The notes: generated by a model not told the origin, from the letters alone. DNA of 17,511 nucleotides from Candidatus Omnitrophota bacterium (GCA_023818865.1 JAMWDF010000027.1:1-17511); one strand, 5' to 3'; shown: positions 6,508-12,895, counted from the first letter of the stretch. Made by a program: numbers and translations.

Positions 6508-7538
6508 CCCCGCGCGAAATTATCAAGAGAAATCTAAGTTTCAGCTATCCGCAAAGAATCGGCCTGGCTTTTGATCGCGGCCGGATGAATGATTTCTGTT
6601 GGTCAGGTGTTACCCCCTCCCGAAGATGGCAGCCAAGAAGGTGGTCAGAAGGAGGATTTGAGTATTATGAAGATGAATGGAGAAATGTCTGGAGGAGAAT
6701 CATTGGGAAAAGCCGGGGAGGGGAAATTTACAAGCCAGCGATTGAAGACTGGAATCAGTTAAAAGAATACCCCTGGCCAGATCTGGATGCGCCGGAACGT
6801 TACGCTGAAGCCACCAAGATTTTTTCTGAGGAAAAAGAGAAATACCGGCTGGCCGGACTACCTGGTTTCCCCTTTGCCATCTGCCGTTATTTAAGGAAGA
6901 TGGAGACTTACTTTCAGGACCTGATTCTGGAACGAGAAAATATTACCCGGCTTCATCATCAGGTTACCGAGCTTTTGGAAAGAATGATTCTTAATTATGC
7001 CCGGGCCGGCTGTGACGGTATCTTTTTCTGTGAGGATTGGGGGACTCAAGAGAGGCTTCTGGTAAGCCCAGAGATGTGGCGAGAGATTTTTAAACCTCTT
7101 TTCCGAAGATTATGCCAGACGGCTAGAGAATCCGGGCTGGATGTTATCATGCACTCCTGCGGTTATAACTGGGAAATTCTGGATGACCTAGCAGAGGTGG
7201 GTGTGAGCTGTTTTCAGTTTGACCAGCCAGGCCTTTACGGGCTGGAAAGGCTGGCGGCTAAACTGCATCAGTTAAAGGTCTGCTTATTTTCTCCGGTTGA
7301 CATTCAACAGGTTCTACCTACCGGCAACCGGGTCCTAATTGAAAACGAAGCCAGCAGGATGGTTCAGCTTTTTGCTCATCCCCATGGTGGCTTCATCGCC
7401 AAGAATTACCCTGATTTAGTTGGCATTGGGGTAAAGGAAGAATGGGACCAGTGGGCGTACCAGTCTTTTGTCAATTCAATGTTCTTGCCCCAGAGAAAAG
7501 GTAGTTGCCCACCTAACGATAAAAGAGCTGGGCAGTAG
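6498..7538 (+). CDS. URO-D superfamily protein 2 (retains His-x-Cys metal motif)
   Basis: A 346-residue divergent URO-D superfamily protein, cytoplasmic. Motifs in order: 'FFCEDWGTQERLLVSPEMW' (177-195, the family's substrate-side strand), 'VIMHSCG' (216-222) with His219 and Cys221 spaced like the zinc ligands of MtaA, and 'FSPVDIQQVLPTGN' (264-277), the counterpart of the MtaA 'GNVDP...L..GT' block. This is therefore the paralogue in the window most likely to do zinc-dependent thiol/methyl chemistry, although that is inference. Two starts are plausible: ATG 6498 or ATG 6504; the latter gives an ATGA overlap with the preceding stop and GAAAGG 6 nt before it. The 3' end overlaps the convergent gene on the other strand by 26 nt, and the last 20 or so residues look like an unstructured tail. 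Confidence 0.82.
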   Translation: MEMTPREIIKRNLSFSYPQRIGLAFDRGRMNDFCWSGVTPSRRWQPRRWSEGGFEYYEDEWRNVWRRIIGKSRGGEIYKPAIEDWNQLKEYPWPDLDAPERYAEATKIFSEEKEKYRLAGLPGFPFAICRYLRKMETYFQDLILERENITRLHHQVTELLERMILNYARAGCDGIFFCEDWGTQERLLVSPEMWREIFKPLFRRLCQTARESGLDVIMHSCGYNWEILDDLAEVGVSCFQFDQPGLYGLERLAAKLHQLKVCLFSPVDIQQVLPTGNRVLIENEASRMVQLFAHPHGGFIAKNYPDLVGIGVKEEWDQWAYQSFVNSMFLPQRKGSCPPNDKRAGQ

Positions 7539-8880
7539 CGGTACCAGAGGCATGGGCAATGAGTCTAATCCAGTGGCTGGCGAAACCTTCGGGAAAAACA
7601 TAGCTGGCGTACCCTTTTTTCACCTCAATCTCAGTATAGGGCTGCCAATTTCCTGTCCCCTGAAAGTCCACCTCCAGGCTAAGCCTGGTTGTTAACCCTC
7701 CCTGGAAATTCACGTGGAGGCAGCCTGGGGTAAAACCGGTCATTAAAAACGGGTCTGAAACCTGGCCTGGTTTAACAGCTGTTTCCCACCAGGGACCACC
7801 CCAGCCAGCAGGTTTTCCCCCAAAATGCCACAGGTCATCGGTCTTCCCAAACCAAAGATTAGCCTGAGGTTGGCCGACAAAAGGATTGGAGTCATTAATC
7901 GGAGTAGTCTGATCTCCAGCCAGGCCCAAAAGTCCATTCCAGGAGCAAAAGTCGCCGATGATGCGCAGGTGCCGGCAGATAGGGACAACTCCCCAAATAG
8001 AGTCAGCGTAAGTCATCGCTGGCAGTTCGTAAAAAATACCGCTGGCGTCCATCAACCAGCGCTCGCTTTCTACTTCTCTTATTCTGGGCCATTCAGTGGT
8101 CCAGGCATGGTCTTGGGTATGGGTTCCTTTTGGGAGTCGGTAAAGTTTCCAGCCAGTCCCTGGGAGATAGACATAAAAAAGGGCTGAGGCCCGGTCCTGG
8201 CCTACTGCGTAAATAGCTTCTCCCAGTGCCGAGCTGTATCTTCCGGTGACTGTGTTAAACTGAGTTCTGGCTAAGATATGCCAGCTTTTCCCGTCCCATT
8301 CTGCCAGCCGACCATCGCTTTCTCCCCTTTGGAAATCTGCGGGATAATAAGAATTATTAGCCACTACTACCCAGCCGTGGCTGGTAAAGGCATCCTTAAA
8401 ATGGGGACCGGTAATGCCTAATTCTTTCTTCAGGTCAAAGAGAAACTTAACTCTCAAAGAGTAAACTTCAGCTTCCAGAAATTCTCCTTCCATTCCCAGA
8501 AAATAAACCTTCTTTTCCGGCTCGGTGAGATGTCTGCAGGTAGCGGCCAACCGAATATCAACCAGGTCGGGAAAGGTTCGGACCCGACCGTCAGGGTCAA
8601 TGAGATGGGGACCGATGATTACCTGGTGGCTTTCTGAGTGAACCATCCGGTTGGCATAGGTGCCCACGCAGCTGGCCGGGTGCTTTCTTAGATTGAAATC
8701 ATCATCAATGGTAAATAGTCCGGTCCCAGCTCCTGAAGCTTTCTTGTGAGCCACATAGGTGATAAACCACAACCGGTTTGCCCAGGGCATTAAAGCGCCG
8801 ATGCCGGTTTCAGTTCTGGCTGGCAGATGATCAGCCTTGACTGTTAGGTGGGGGAAAACCCCGTTGATATTCGGTTTCAA
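7513..8880 (-). CDS. Unrecognised 455-aa protein, beta-rich, co-transcribed with a URO-D paralogue
   Basis: I do not recognise the family. The 455-residue product has no signal peptide or membrane helix. It is rich in Trp, Tyr, Phe and Gly, with repeated short beta-like stretches ('GRLAEWDGKSWHILART', 'WLMDASGIFYELPAM', 'NLWFGKTDDLWHFGG') of the kind seen in beta-propellers. The last 80 residues ('LSLEVDFQGTGNWQPYTEIE' and following) look like a beta-sandwich or carbohydrate-binding-like domain. A propeller fold is inference only. The start is TTG at 8880: it forms a TTGA overlap with the stop of the upstream URO-D gene and has AGGAGG (minus strand, 8887-8892) 6 nt before it. The next in-frame Met is 31 residues in. 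Pairing with a URO-D paralogue suggests a shared small-molecule pathway, possibly carbohydrate- or methoxyl-related, but nothing here proves it. Confidence 0.8.
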   Translation of the reverse strand: MKPNINGVFPHLTVKADHLPARTETGIGALMPWANRLWFITYVAHKKASGAGTGLFTIDDDFNLRKHPASCVGTYANRMVHSESHQVIIGPHLIDPDGRVRTFPDLVDIRLAATCRHLTEPEKKVYFLGMEGEFLEAEVYSLRVKFLFDLKKELGITGPHFKDAFTSHGWVVVANNSYYPADFQRGESDGRLAEWDGKSWHILARTQFNTVTGRYSSALGEAIYAVGQDRASALFYVYLPGTGWKLYRLPKGTHTQDHAWTTEWPRIREVESERWLMDASGIFYELPAMTYADSIWGVVPICRHLRIIGDFCSWNGLLGLAGDQTTPINDSNPFVGQPQANLWFGKTDDLWHFGGKPAGWGGPWWETAVKPGQVSDPFLMTGFTPGCLHVNFQGGLTTRLSLEVDFQGTGNWQPYTEIEVKKGYASYVFPEGFASHWIRLIAHASGTATAQLFYR

Positions 8881-9947
8881 TCACTGCCTCCTGGTGAAGA
8901 AACTCCCTTCTTTAACCGAGGCAACAAATGTTGGAAATAATAGTCTAGCATCTCTTCGGGAATATTCGGGGGAAGATGATTACCAACAGTGACAATCACT
9001 CCACGGCACCGGCTCAAAAGTTCAAAGGTGCGCTCTATATCTTGTTTTATCTTTTCCCGGTGGGCCAAAGTTAGGTCCCGGCAGTCCACCGCACTTCCCA
9101 CCAGGCAATGAGTTTGTCCGAAATTTTCCACCACCCAGGCAAAATCATTGGAAGGCTCAAAGATAAAACCATCAGCTCCGGCTTCAGCCAGGTCAGACAT
9201 AAACATAGTGAAGGTTCCATCTGAGCAGAAAAGGACCTTTTTTCCTGCCTGGTGAAGGACCTTCCATAATTCCGCGTATCGGGGAATGATAATTTTACGG
9301 TAGATTTCTGGATGCATGAACGGGCCGCTACTCCAAACAAAGTCATCATGCTGAATAATTGCTTCAGCACTGGTTTTGGCCCAGGCTCTGATATAAAATA
9401 GGGTTCTCCGGAAGAAGGAATCAAAAACCTTCTCTATTTTTTTGACATCAGCGGCAGCAGCCAGAAGCATCTCCCACCCGAACGAGGCAATGGCTCCGGA
9501 AATAATTGTCCGGTAATAACCACCAGGAGTGAATTGTTCCGGAAATGCCTTTTTACAATCCTGGTAAATTTTTTCGTAGGCAGTAACCTGTTCCTGAAAA
9601 TCAGGCAGGCCATATTCAGTCACTGCGTCAAAGGCCCAGACTTCTTCTGGTGAGCTGAAAGGAGAAGGAGCTGGCTGGCGCTTATCAATTCCATTACCAG
9701 CATAGACGGCATGACCCATATCTGTTACCCGGCCAGTCTTACTCCAGTCAATCAGTCCGTCATTGGCCAGGAAGATAAAGTCGCACTCGGTGTAATCGTA
9801 AATGGCTCTTGTCATTTCCTGATCATCTCGGTTTTTCCCAGTGCGCTGGCGGAAATATTCTCGGTGATAGGAAAGGCTATATTCTGTATGGGCCCAGCGG
9901 GTAGTTGGCTTTAGATTGATGGCCTCCAGGGCTAATTGACGACTCAT
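8877..9947 (-). CDS. URO-D superfamily protein 3
   Basis: A 356-residue URO-D superfamily protein. It shares with protein 1 the block 'GPF-x-x-PE-x-YRK-x-I-x-P' (here 'SSGPFMHPEIYRKIIIP', residues 206-222) and the 'SDG' turn: 'LFCSDGT' at 239-245, where Cys241 is kept but the MtaA His position is Phe. 'VGSAVDCRDL' (283-292) has a Cys near the place of the third MtaA zinc ligand, and 'VGNHLPPNIPEEMLDYY' is the usual C-terminal block. So this paralogue keeps cysteines but not the histidine. ATG 9947 has AGGAGG (minus strand, 9953-9958) 5 nt before it. It is the first gene of a two-gene minus-strand unit with the 455-residue unknown. Reaction and substrate unknown. Confidence 0.82.
   Translation of the reverse strand: MSRQLALEAINLKPTTRWAHTEYSLSYHREYFRQRTGKNRDDQEMTRAIYDYTECDFIFLANDGLIDWSKTGRVTDMGHAVYAGNGIDKRQPAPSPFSSPEEVWAFDAVTEYGLPDFQEQVTAYEKIYQDCKKAFPEQFTPGGYYRTIISGAIASFGWEMLLAAAADVKKIEKVFDSFFRRTLFYIRAWAKTSAEAIIQHDDFVWSSGPFMHPEIYRKIIIPRYAELWKVLHQAGKKVLFCSDGTFTMFMSDLAEAGADGFIFEPSNDFAWVVENFGQTHCLVGSAVDCRDLTLAHREKIKQDIERTFELLSRCRGVIVTVGNHLPPNIPEEMLDYYFQHLLPRLKKGVSSPGGSD
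8887..8892 (-). promoter_or_regulatory. Ribosome-binding site supporting a TTG start
   Basis: Read on the minus strand this is AGGAGG, 6 nt before the TTG at 8880-8878. It lies in the coding end of the preceding URO-D gene and is the reason to accept a TTG initiation codon for the 455-residue protein. Confidence 0.6.
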
Positions 9948-9965
9948 CCTTGCCTCCTATATTGA

Positions 9966-9978
9966 AGTAAATTTTACT
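9966..9978. repeat. Inverted repeat over the -10 box of the URO-D 3 promoter
   Basis: AGTAAA (9966-9971), one spacer base, TTTACT (9973-9978): a perfect 6-bp-arm palindrome centred on the predicted -10 box. It may be a repressor operator, though AT-rich palindromes of this size also occur by chance. Confidence 0.45.
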
Positions 9979-10000
9979 ACTGTCTTTGCCCCTCTGTAAA
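9971..10000 (-). promoter_or_regulatory. Candidate sigma-70-type promoter for the URO-D 3 operon
   Basis: On the minus strand, TTTACA (plus coordinates 9995-10000) is separated by 18 bp from TAAAAT (9971-9976), each one mismatch from consensus. The predicted transcript would start near 9964, giving a leader of about 17 nt that contains the AGGAGG site. Not experimentally supported. Confidence 0.5.
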
Positions 10001-10019
10001 ATCTACAATGAGAAGACAG
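9980..10019. repeat. Inverted repeat flanking the -35 box in the divergent intergenic region
   Basis: CTGTCTT (9980-9986) and AAGACAG (10013-10019) are perfect 7-bp inverted arms 26 bp apart; they bracket the predicted -35 box of the minus-strand promoter and lie upstream of the plus-strand gene. This could be a dyad for a dimeric regulator serving both genes. Confidence 0.4.
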
Positions 10020-10032
10020 GATAAGGATAGGT

Positions 10033-10038
10033 TATAAT
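10033..10038 (+). promoter_or_regulatory. Possible -10 box for the S1/P1-like gene
   Basis: A perfect TATAAT at 10033-10038 with no convincing -35 box 16-18 bp upstream. If used, transcription would start around 10045, inside or just at the AAGGAGG ribosome-binding site (10044-10050), leaving almost no leader. It may instead be a chance match in AT-rich DNA. Confidence 0.35.
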
Positions 10039-10055
10039 TGGACAAGGAGGCGGAA

Positions 10056-10919
10056 ATGAAACCTGGTTTAAGAACCAAACTGGCTTCTCTCTTGATTCTG
10101 GCCCAGGCTTCCTGGGTCTATCCCTGGTTTGTGGCCAGTCATATCCAGCTGACCGGCCAGGCAGTAAGAATGGTGGCTGGTCTCTTGCCTGAATTTTTCC
10201 GCCAGGGAGAAAAAACCATCAGTCATACTAGTCAGGACCCGGATATTCTTACTGAGGTTTTCACCAGGGCGCTGGTGACCAGGGAGAAACCAGACCATTA
10301 TTTTGACAGTGAGTACCTAAAAGGGGAAACTCTTCCGCTGACCAGGTATGAGTACTACCGTCTTCTGCACCGAAAAGGACTTGACCCCCAGGTGGTGGGA
10401 TGTTTGCCTTATGCTATTTGGGAGTGGACCGAAAAACTAACCGGCGCATTTGCTCAGTTCCGGCGCTGGCCTGAAAGTAAAGAAATTCAAACCAAATGTT
10501 TACTCTATGCCGGGATATTGGCCCACTATGTTCAGGATGGATGCATGCCATTACATGTTACACTCCATTATGACGGCCAGATGAAAGATGGTCTTTCTCC
10601 CCGGACAGGGCTGCACCAGAAGATGGATGGGCTGTTTCAGCTGGTTAGGTTGGACACCGAGAAGATCGCCGCTGGATTGAAGGTAAAACCGAGCGTTGAC
10701 CTTTACAATTTGGTCCTTCAGAAACTAAAGGAGAGTCAGTCGTTGGTAGAGGAAGTCTATCGGTTGGAAACAGAGCTTATGGCTGAGGAAAAAAGTTCCC
10801 GAGTGATAAGTTTGGCCGAGAAGTGTTATCAGAATGCCCTTTCTTTTACGGCCACGGTATTTCTCACCGCCTGGGAAAGCTCGGCCCGAGCAAGAATTCC
10901 GGACTGGGTTGAACCTTAA
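10056..10919 (+). CDS. Exported S1/P1 nuclease / zinc phospholipase C superfamily protein
   Basis: A 287-residue predicted exported hydrolase of the trinuclear-zinc S1/P1 nuclease-phospholipase C fold. A basic start (KPGLRTK) and hydrophobic residues 9-27 form a signal peptide or anchor. Residues matching the nine zinc ligands of P1 nuclease can be assigned: Trp24 and His29 (W-x4-H, as W1/H6), Asp61 or Asp63, His81 ('DHYFD'), His157-x3-Asp161-x5-His167 ('HYVQDGCMPLH', same spacing as H116/D120/H126), and His187-x3-Asp191 ('GLHQKMDG', as H149/D153). The enzyme probably cleaves a phosphodiester, either nucleic acid or phospholipid; sequence alone does not decide which. Start ATG 10056 is chosen for AAGGAGG 5 nt upstream; an in-frame TTG at 10038 lies before that site. 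Odd point: no standard signal-peptidase site precedes Trp24 (Pro at -1). Confidence 0.8.
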   Translation: MKPGLRTKLASLLILAQASWVYPWFVASHIQLTGQAVRMVAGLLPEFFRQGEKTISHTSQDPDILTEVFTRALVTREKPDHYFDSEYLKGETLPLTRYEYYRLLHRKGLDPQVVGCLPYAIWEWTEKLTGAFAQFRRWPESKEIQTKCLLYAGILAHYVQDGCMPLHVTLHYDGQMKDGLSPRTGLHQKMDGLFQLVRLDTEKIAAGLKVKPSVDLYNLVLQKLKESQSLVEEVYRLETELMAEEKSSRVISLAEKCYQNALSFTATVFLTAWESSARARIPDWVEP

Positions 10920-10924
10920 GGAGT

Positions 10925-10938
10925 TTCTTTTAAAAGAA
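10925..10938. repeat. Perfect 14-bp palindrome upstream of the RRM gene
   Basis: TTCTTTTAAAAGAA reads the same on both strands and sits just downstream of the S1/P1-like stop and just upstream of the extended -10 box of the RRM gene, where a -35 element would be. It could be an operator; it lacks the GC-rich stem of an intrinsic terminator. Confidence 0.4.
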
Positions 10939-10943
10939 GTCTG

Positions 10944-10952
10944 TGGTATAGT
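10944..10952 (+). promoter_or_regulatory. Extended -10 promoter for the RRM gene
   Basis: TGGTATAGT matches the extended -10 form TGnTATAAT with one mismatch, which can work without a good -35 box. The expected transcription start is near 10959, giving a leader of about 42 nt. Confidence 0.5.
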
Positions 10953-10958
10953 ATCCAT

Positions 10959-10975
10959 GCCCGGATGAACCGGGC
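10959..10975 (+). promoter_or_regulatory. GC-rich hairpin in the RRM gene leader
   Basis: GCCCGG, loop ATGAA, CCGGGC: a perfect 6-bp stem with a 5-nt loop, 25 nt before the RRM start. No U-tract follows (GGTAGTTTAACC), so it is not a convincing terminator. If the promoter call is right, it forms at the very 5' end of the mRNA and may stabilise it or regulate translation. Confidence 0.5.
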
Positions 10976-11000
10976 GGTAGTTTAACCTGGAGGCAGGGGA

Positions 11001-11312
11001 ATGAGGATTTATGTGGGGAATTTGTCGTGGGAGATGGGAGAGGATGAGTTGCGGGCTCTTTTTGAGCCATTCGGTAAGGTTGATTCAGCCACCATTGTGG
11101 CGGATAAGTTTACCGGAGAAAGTCGCGGTTTTGCTTTTGTGGATATGCCGGACCAGGCTCAGGCCCAGGCAGCCATCAATGGTTTAAATGGTCAGGAAGT
11201 GAAGGGCCGGGCGCTGAAAGTAAATGAAGCTCGACCGAGAAGTGAACGTGGACCGGAACGACGTCACTCAGGCGGGAACTTCCGCGGTCATGGTGGCCGG
11301 CGTCGGTACTAA
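11001..11312 (+). CDS. Small RRM-domain RNA-binding protein
   Basis: A 103-residue glycine/arginine-tailed RNA-binding protein. Residues 1-78 form one RRM with both RNA-contact motifs intact: RNP2 'IYVGNL' (3-8) and RNP1 'RGFAFVDM' (42-49), with the RNA-stacking aromatics Tyr4, Phe44 and Phe46. The tail (79-103) is rich in Arg and Gly ('GGNFRGHGGRRRY'), like the cyanobacterial Rbp and other bacterial RRM proteins that are often cold- or stress-regulated. It probably binds single-stranded mRNA as a chaperone. It has its own promoter and leader hairpin and a GGAGG site 7 nt before the ATG. It faces purH tail to tail with only 2 bp between the two stop codons. Confidence 0.93.
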   Translation: MRIYVGNLSWEMGEDELRALFEPFGKVDSATIVADKFTGESRGFAFVDMPDQAQAQAAINGLNGQEVKGRALKVNEARPRSERGPERRHSGGNFRGHGGRRRY

Positions 11313-11314
11313 TT

Positions 11315-12865
11315 TTAGTGGCGGAAGTGGCGCATTCCGGTGAAAACCATCGCTATTCGGGAACGATTACAGGCGGTAATACATTCCTGATCCTTGATGG
11401 ACCCCCCCGGCTGGATAATAGCAGTAATACCAGCGTTGGCCGCTACCTCAATGTTGTCCGGCTGGGGGAAGAAGGCATCTGAAGCCATCACCGCACCTTT
11501 TGCCCTTGAACCAGCTTTGGCCGCGGCCAGTCGGTTGGCATCCACCCGGGAGTAAAGCCCGCCGCCTATCCCTACAGTGGCTGTGCCCCGGGCATAAACG
11601 ATGGCGTTAGAACGGGTAGTTTTGCATACCTTCCAGGCAAAAAGGAGTGAACGTTTCTCTTCTTCGTTTGGTTCTCTTTCCGTGACAACTTTCCATTCCT
11701 TTAACTCCGCGGTGTCTGGTTCCTGCCCTAACCATCCGCCAGTCACCCTCTTGATGTCTATCGGGTCAGTAGCCGAAAGGTCCTTGACCACTACCAGTCG
11801 CAGGTTTTTTTTCGCCGCCAGCTTTTCCCTCGCTTCCGGGGTAAAACCAGGCGCTAACAGGCACTCTAGGAAACCATGTTTTTCCATTCCTTCAAGGATG
11901 ACCACGGCTGTTTCCCCGTCCACTTCTCGGTTAAAACCAACAATTCCCCCAAAAGCAGAAAGAGGGTCGCATTCTAAGGCTAGCCGATAGGCTTGGGCCA
12001 GTTTCTGATGAGAAGCCACCCCGCAGGGGGAAAGGTGTTTGACGATATAAGCGGTTGGCTGGTCAAATTCTCTTACACCGGAAAGGACTGCTTCCAGGTC
12101 AAGGTAATTGTTAAAAGAAAGTTCTTTGCCTTGAAGGACCTCAGCGGCTGATAGGCCGTAAGGGAGTTGTCCTGCCTGGCGATAGAAAACCGCTTTTTGA
12201 TGAGGATTTTCCCCGTAGCGAACAGCCCTGAATTTCTCTAAACGCAATTCCAACCTATCCGGAAGTTTTTCCTGGATATCTTTTTTCTCAAAGTAATTTA
12301 GGATAGCTGAGTCGTAGTGGCTAGTCAATCGGTAGACTTCCCGGGCACAGCGAAAAGAAAAATCTTCACTTACCCCGCCATAATTTTTTTCCATTTCCTT
12401 CATTAACTCCGGATAGAGACCAGGGTTAACCAGTACCACCACATAACGGTAATTTTTGGCCGCAGCCCGAATCATACAGGGACCGCCAATGTCTATGTTT
12501 TCAATAATCTCTTCGTGGGTCGCCCCCCGGGCTAAAGTGGCCTCAAAAGGGTAGAGGTTGCCCACCACCAGGTCAATCGGTACCAAATTGTTTTTCTTCA
12601 TTTGTTCCTGGTGTTCCGGGTTATCCCGAAGAGCCAATAGCCCGCCATAGATTCTTGGATGGAGAGTTTTCACCCGGCCATCCAGGATTTCCGGGAAACC
12701 AGTGAAGGTGGAGACATCAGTCACTTCAAAGCCGTTCTGCCGGAGAAGATTGGCTGTGCCGCCAGTGGAAAGGATCTCTACTTGGTATTTACTTAGGTGC
12801 TTGGCCAGTTCTATCAACCCTGTTTTATCGGATACACTGATTAACGCTCGGTGAATAGAAATCAT
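11315..12865 (-). CDS. purH: Bifunctional AICAR transformylase/IMP cyclohydrolase
   Basis: A full-length 516-residue PurH that carries out the last two steps of de novo IMP synthesis in the cytoplasm. The IMP cyclohydrolase half shows 'VSDKTG' (11-16), 'STGGT' (33-37), 'GFPEILDGRVKTLHP' (56-70, with catalytic Lys66) and 'IDIGGPCMIRAAAKN' (124-138). The transformylase half shows 'RYGENPHQ' (216-223), catalytic Lys276-His277 in 'VKHLSPCG' and 'DPLSAFGG' (300-307). Two positions differ from the usual text: Ser replaces Asn in 'NPCG', and the 'GAGQxSR' block reads 'GGGLYSR' (434-440), losing the Gln. The catalytic residues themselves are kept, so it is likely active. It stands alone, without other pur genes, behind its own promoter. 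An AAGGAG site lies just before the ATG. Confidence 0.96.
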   Translation of the reverse strand: MISIHRALISVSDKTGLIELAKHLSKYQVEILSTGGTANLLRQNGFEVTDVSTFTGFPEILDGRVKTLHPRIYGGLLALRDNPEHQEQMKKNNLVPIDLVVGNLYPFEATLARGATHEEIIENIDIGGPCMIRAAAKNYRYVVVLVNPGLYPELMKEMEKNYGGVSEDFSFRCAREVYRLTSHYDSAILNYFEKKDIQEKLPDRLELRLEKFRAVRYGENPHQKAVFYRQAGQLPYGLSAAEVLQGKELSFNNYLDLEAVLSGVREFDQPTAYIVKHLSPCGVASHQKLAQAYRLALECDPLSAFGGIVGFNREVDGETAVVILEGMEKHGFLECLLAPGFTPEAREKLAAKKNLRLVVVKDLSATDPIDIKRVTGGWLGQEPDTAELKEWKVVTEREPNEEEKRSLLFAWKVCKTTRSNAIVYARGTATVGIGGGLYSRVDANRLAAAKAGSRAKGAVMASDAFFPQPDNIEVAANAGITAIIQPGGSIKDQECITACNRSRIAMVFTGMRHFRH

Positions 12866-12895
12866 AGTTTCTCCTTGTTATGTTAGTTTGGTTCT

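Noticed and set aside
7825..8187. Plus-strand open frame of 120 codons inside the 455-residue gene
   Set aside because: It is the reverse of a gene with a strong start signal and coupling to its neighbour; its product shows no recognisable motif.
5422..9947. HemE (true uroporphyrinogen decarboxylase) for any of the three URO-D proteins
   Set aside because: The N-termini and conserved blocks are those of the MtaA-like and uncharacterised branches, and no heme-pathway genes are nearby.
10038..10055. TTG start for the S1/P1-like gene
   Set aside because: It would place the strong AAGGAGG site inside the coding region and overlap TATAAT; ATG 10056 has the right spacing.
10959..10975. Intrinsic terminator for the S1/P1-like gene
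   Set aside because: The stem is GC-rich but no run of T follows it, and it lies after a better-placed extended -10 box for the RRM gene.
11601..11990. Plus-strand open frame of 129 codons
   Set aside because: It is antisense to conserved purH coding sequence and rich in Ser/Arg/Phe as expected for a shadow frame.
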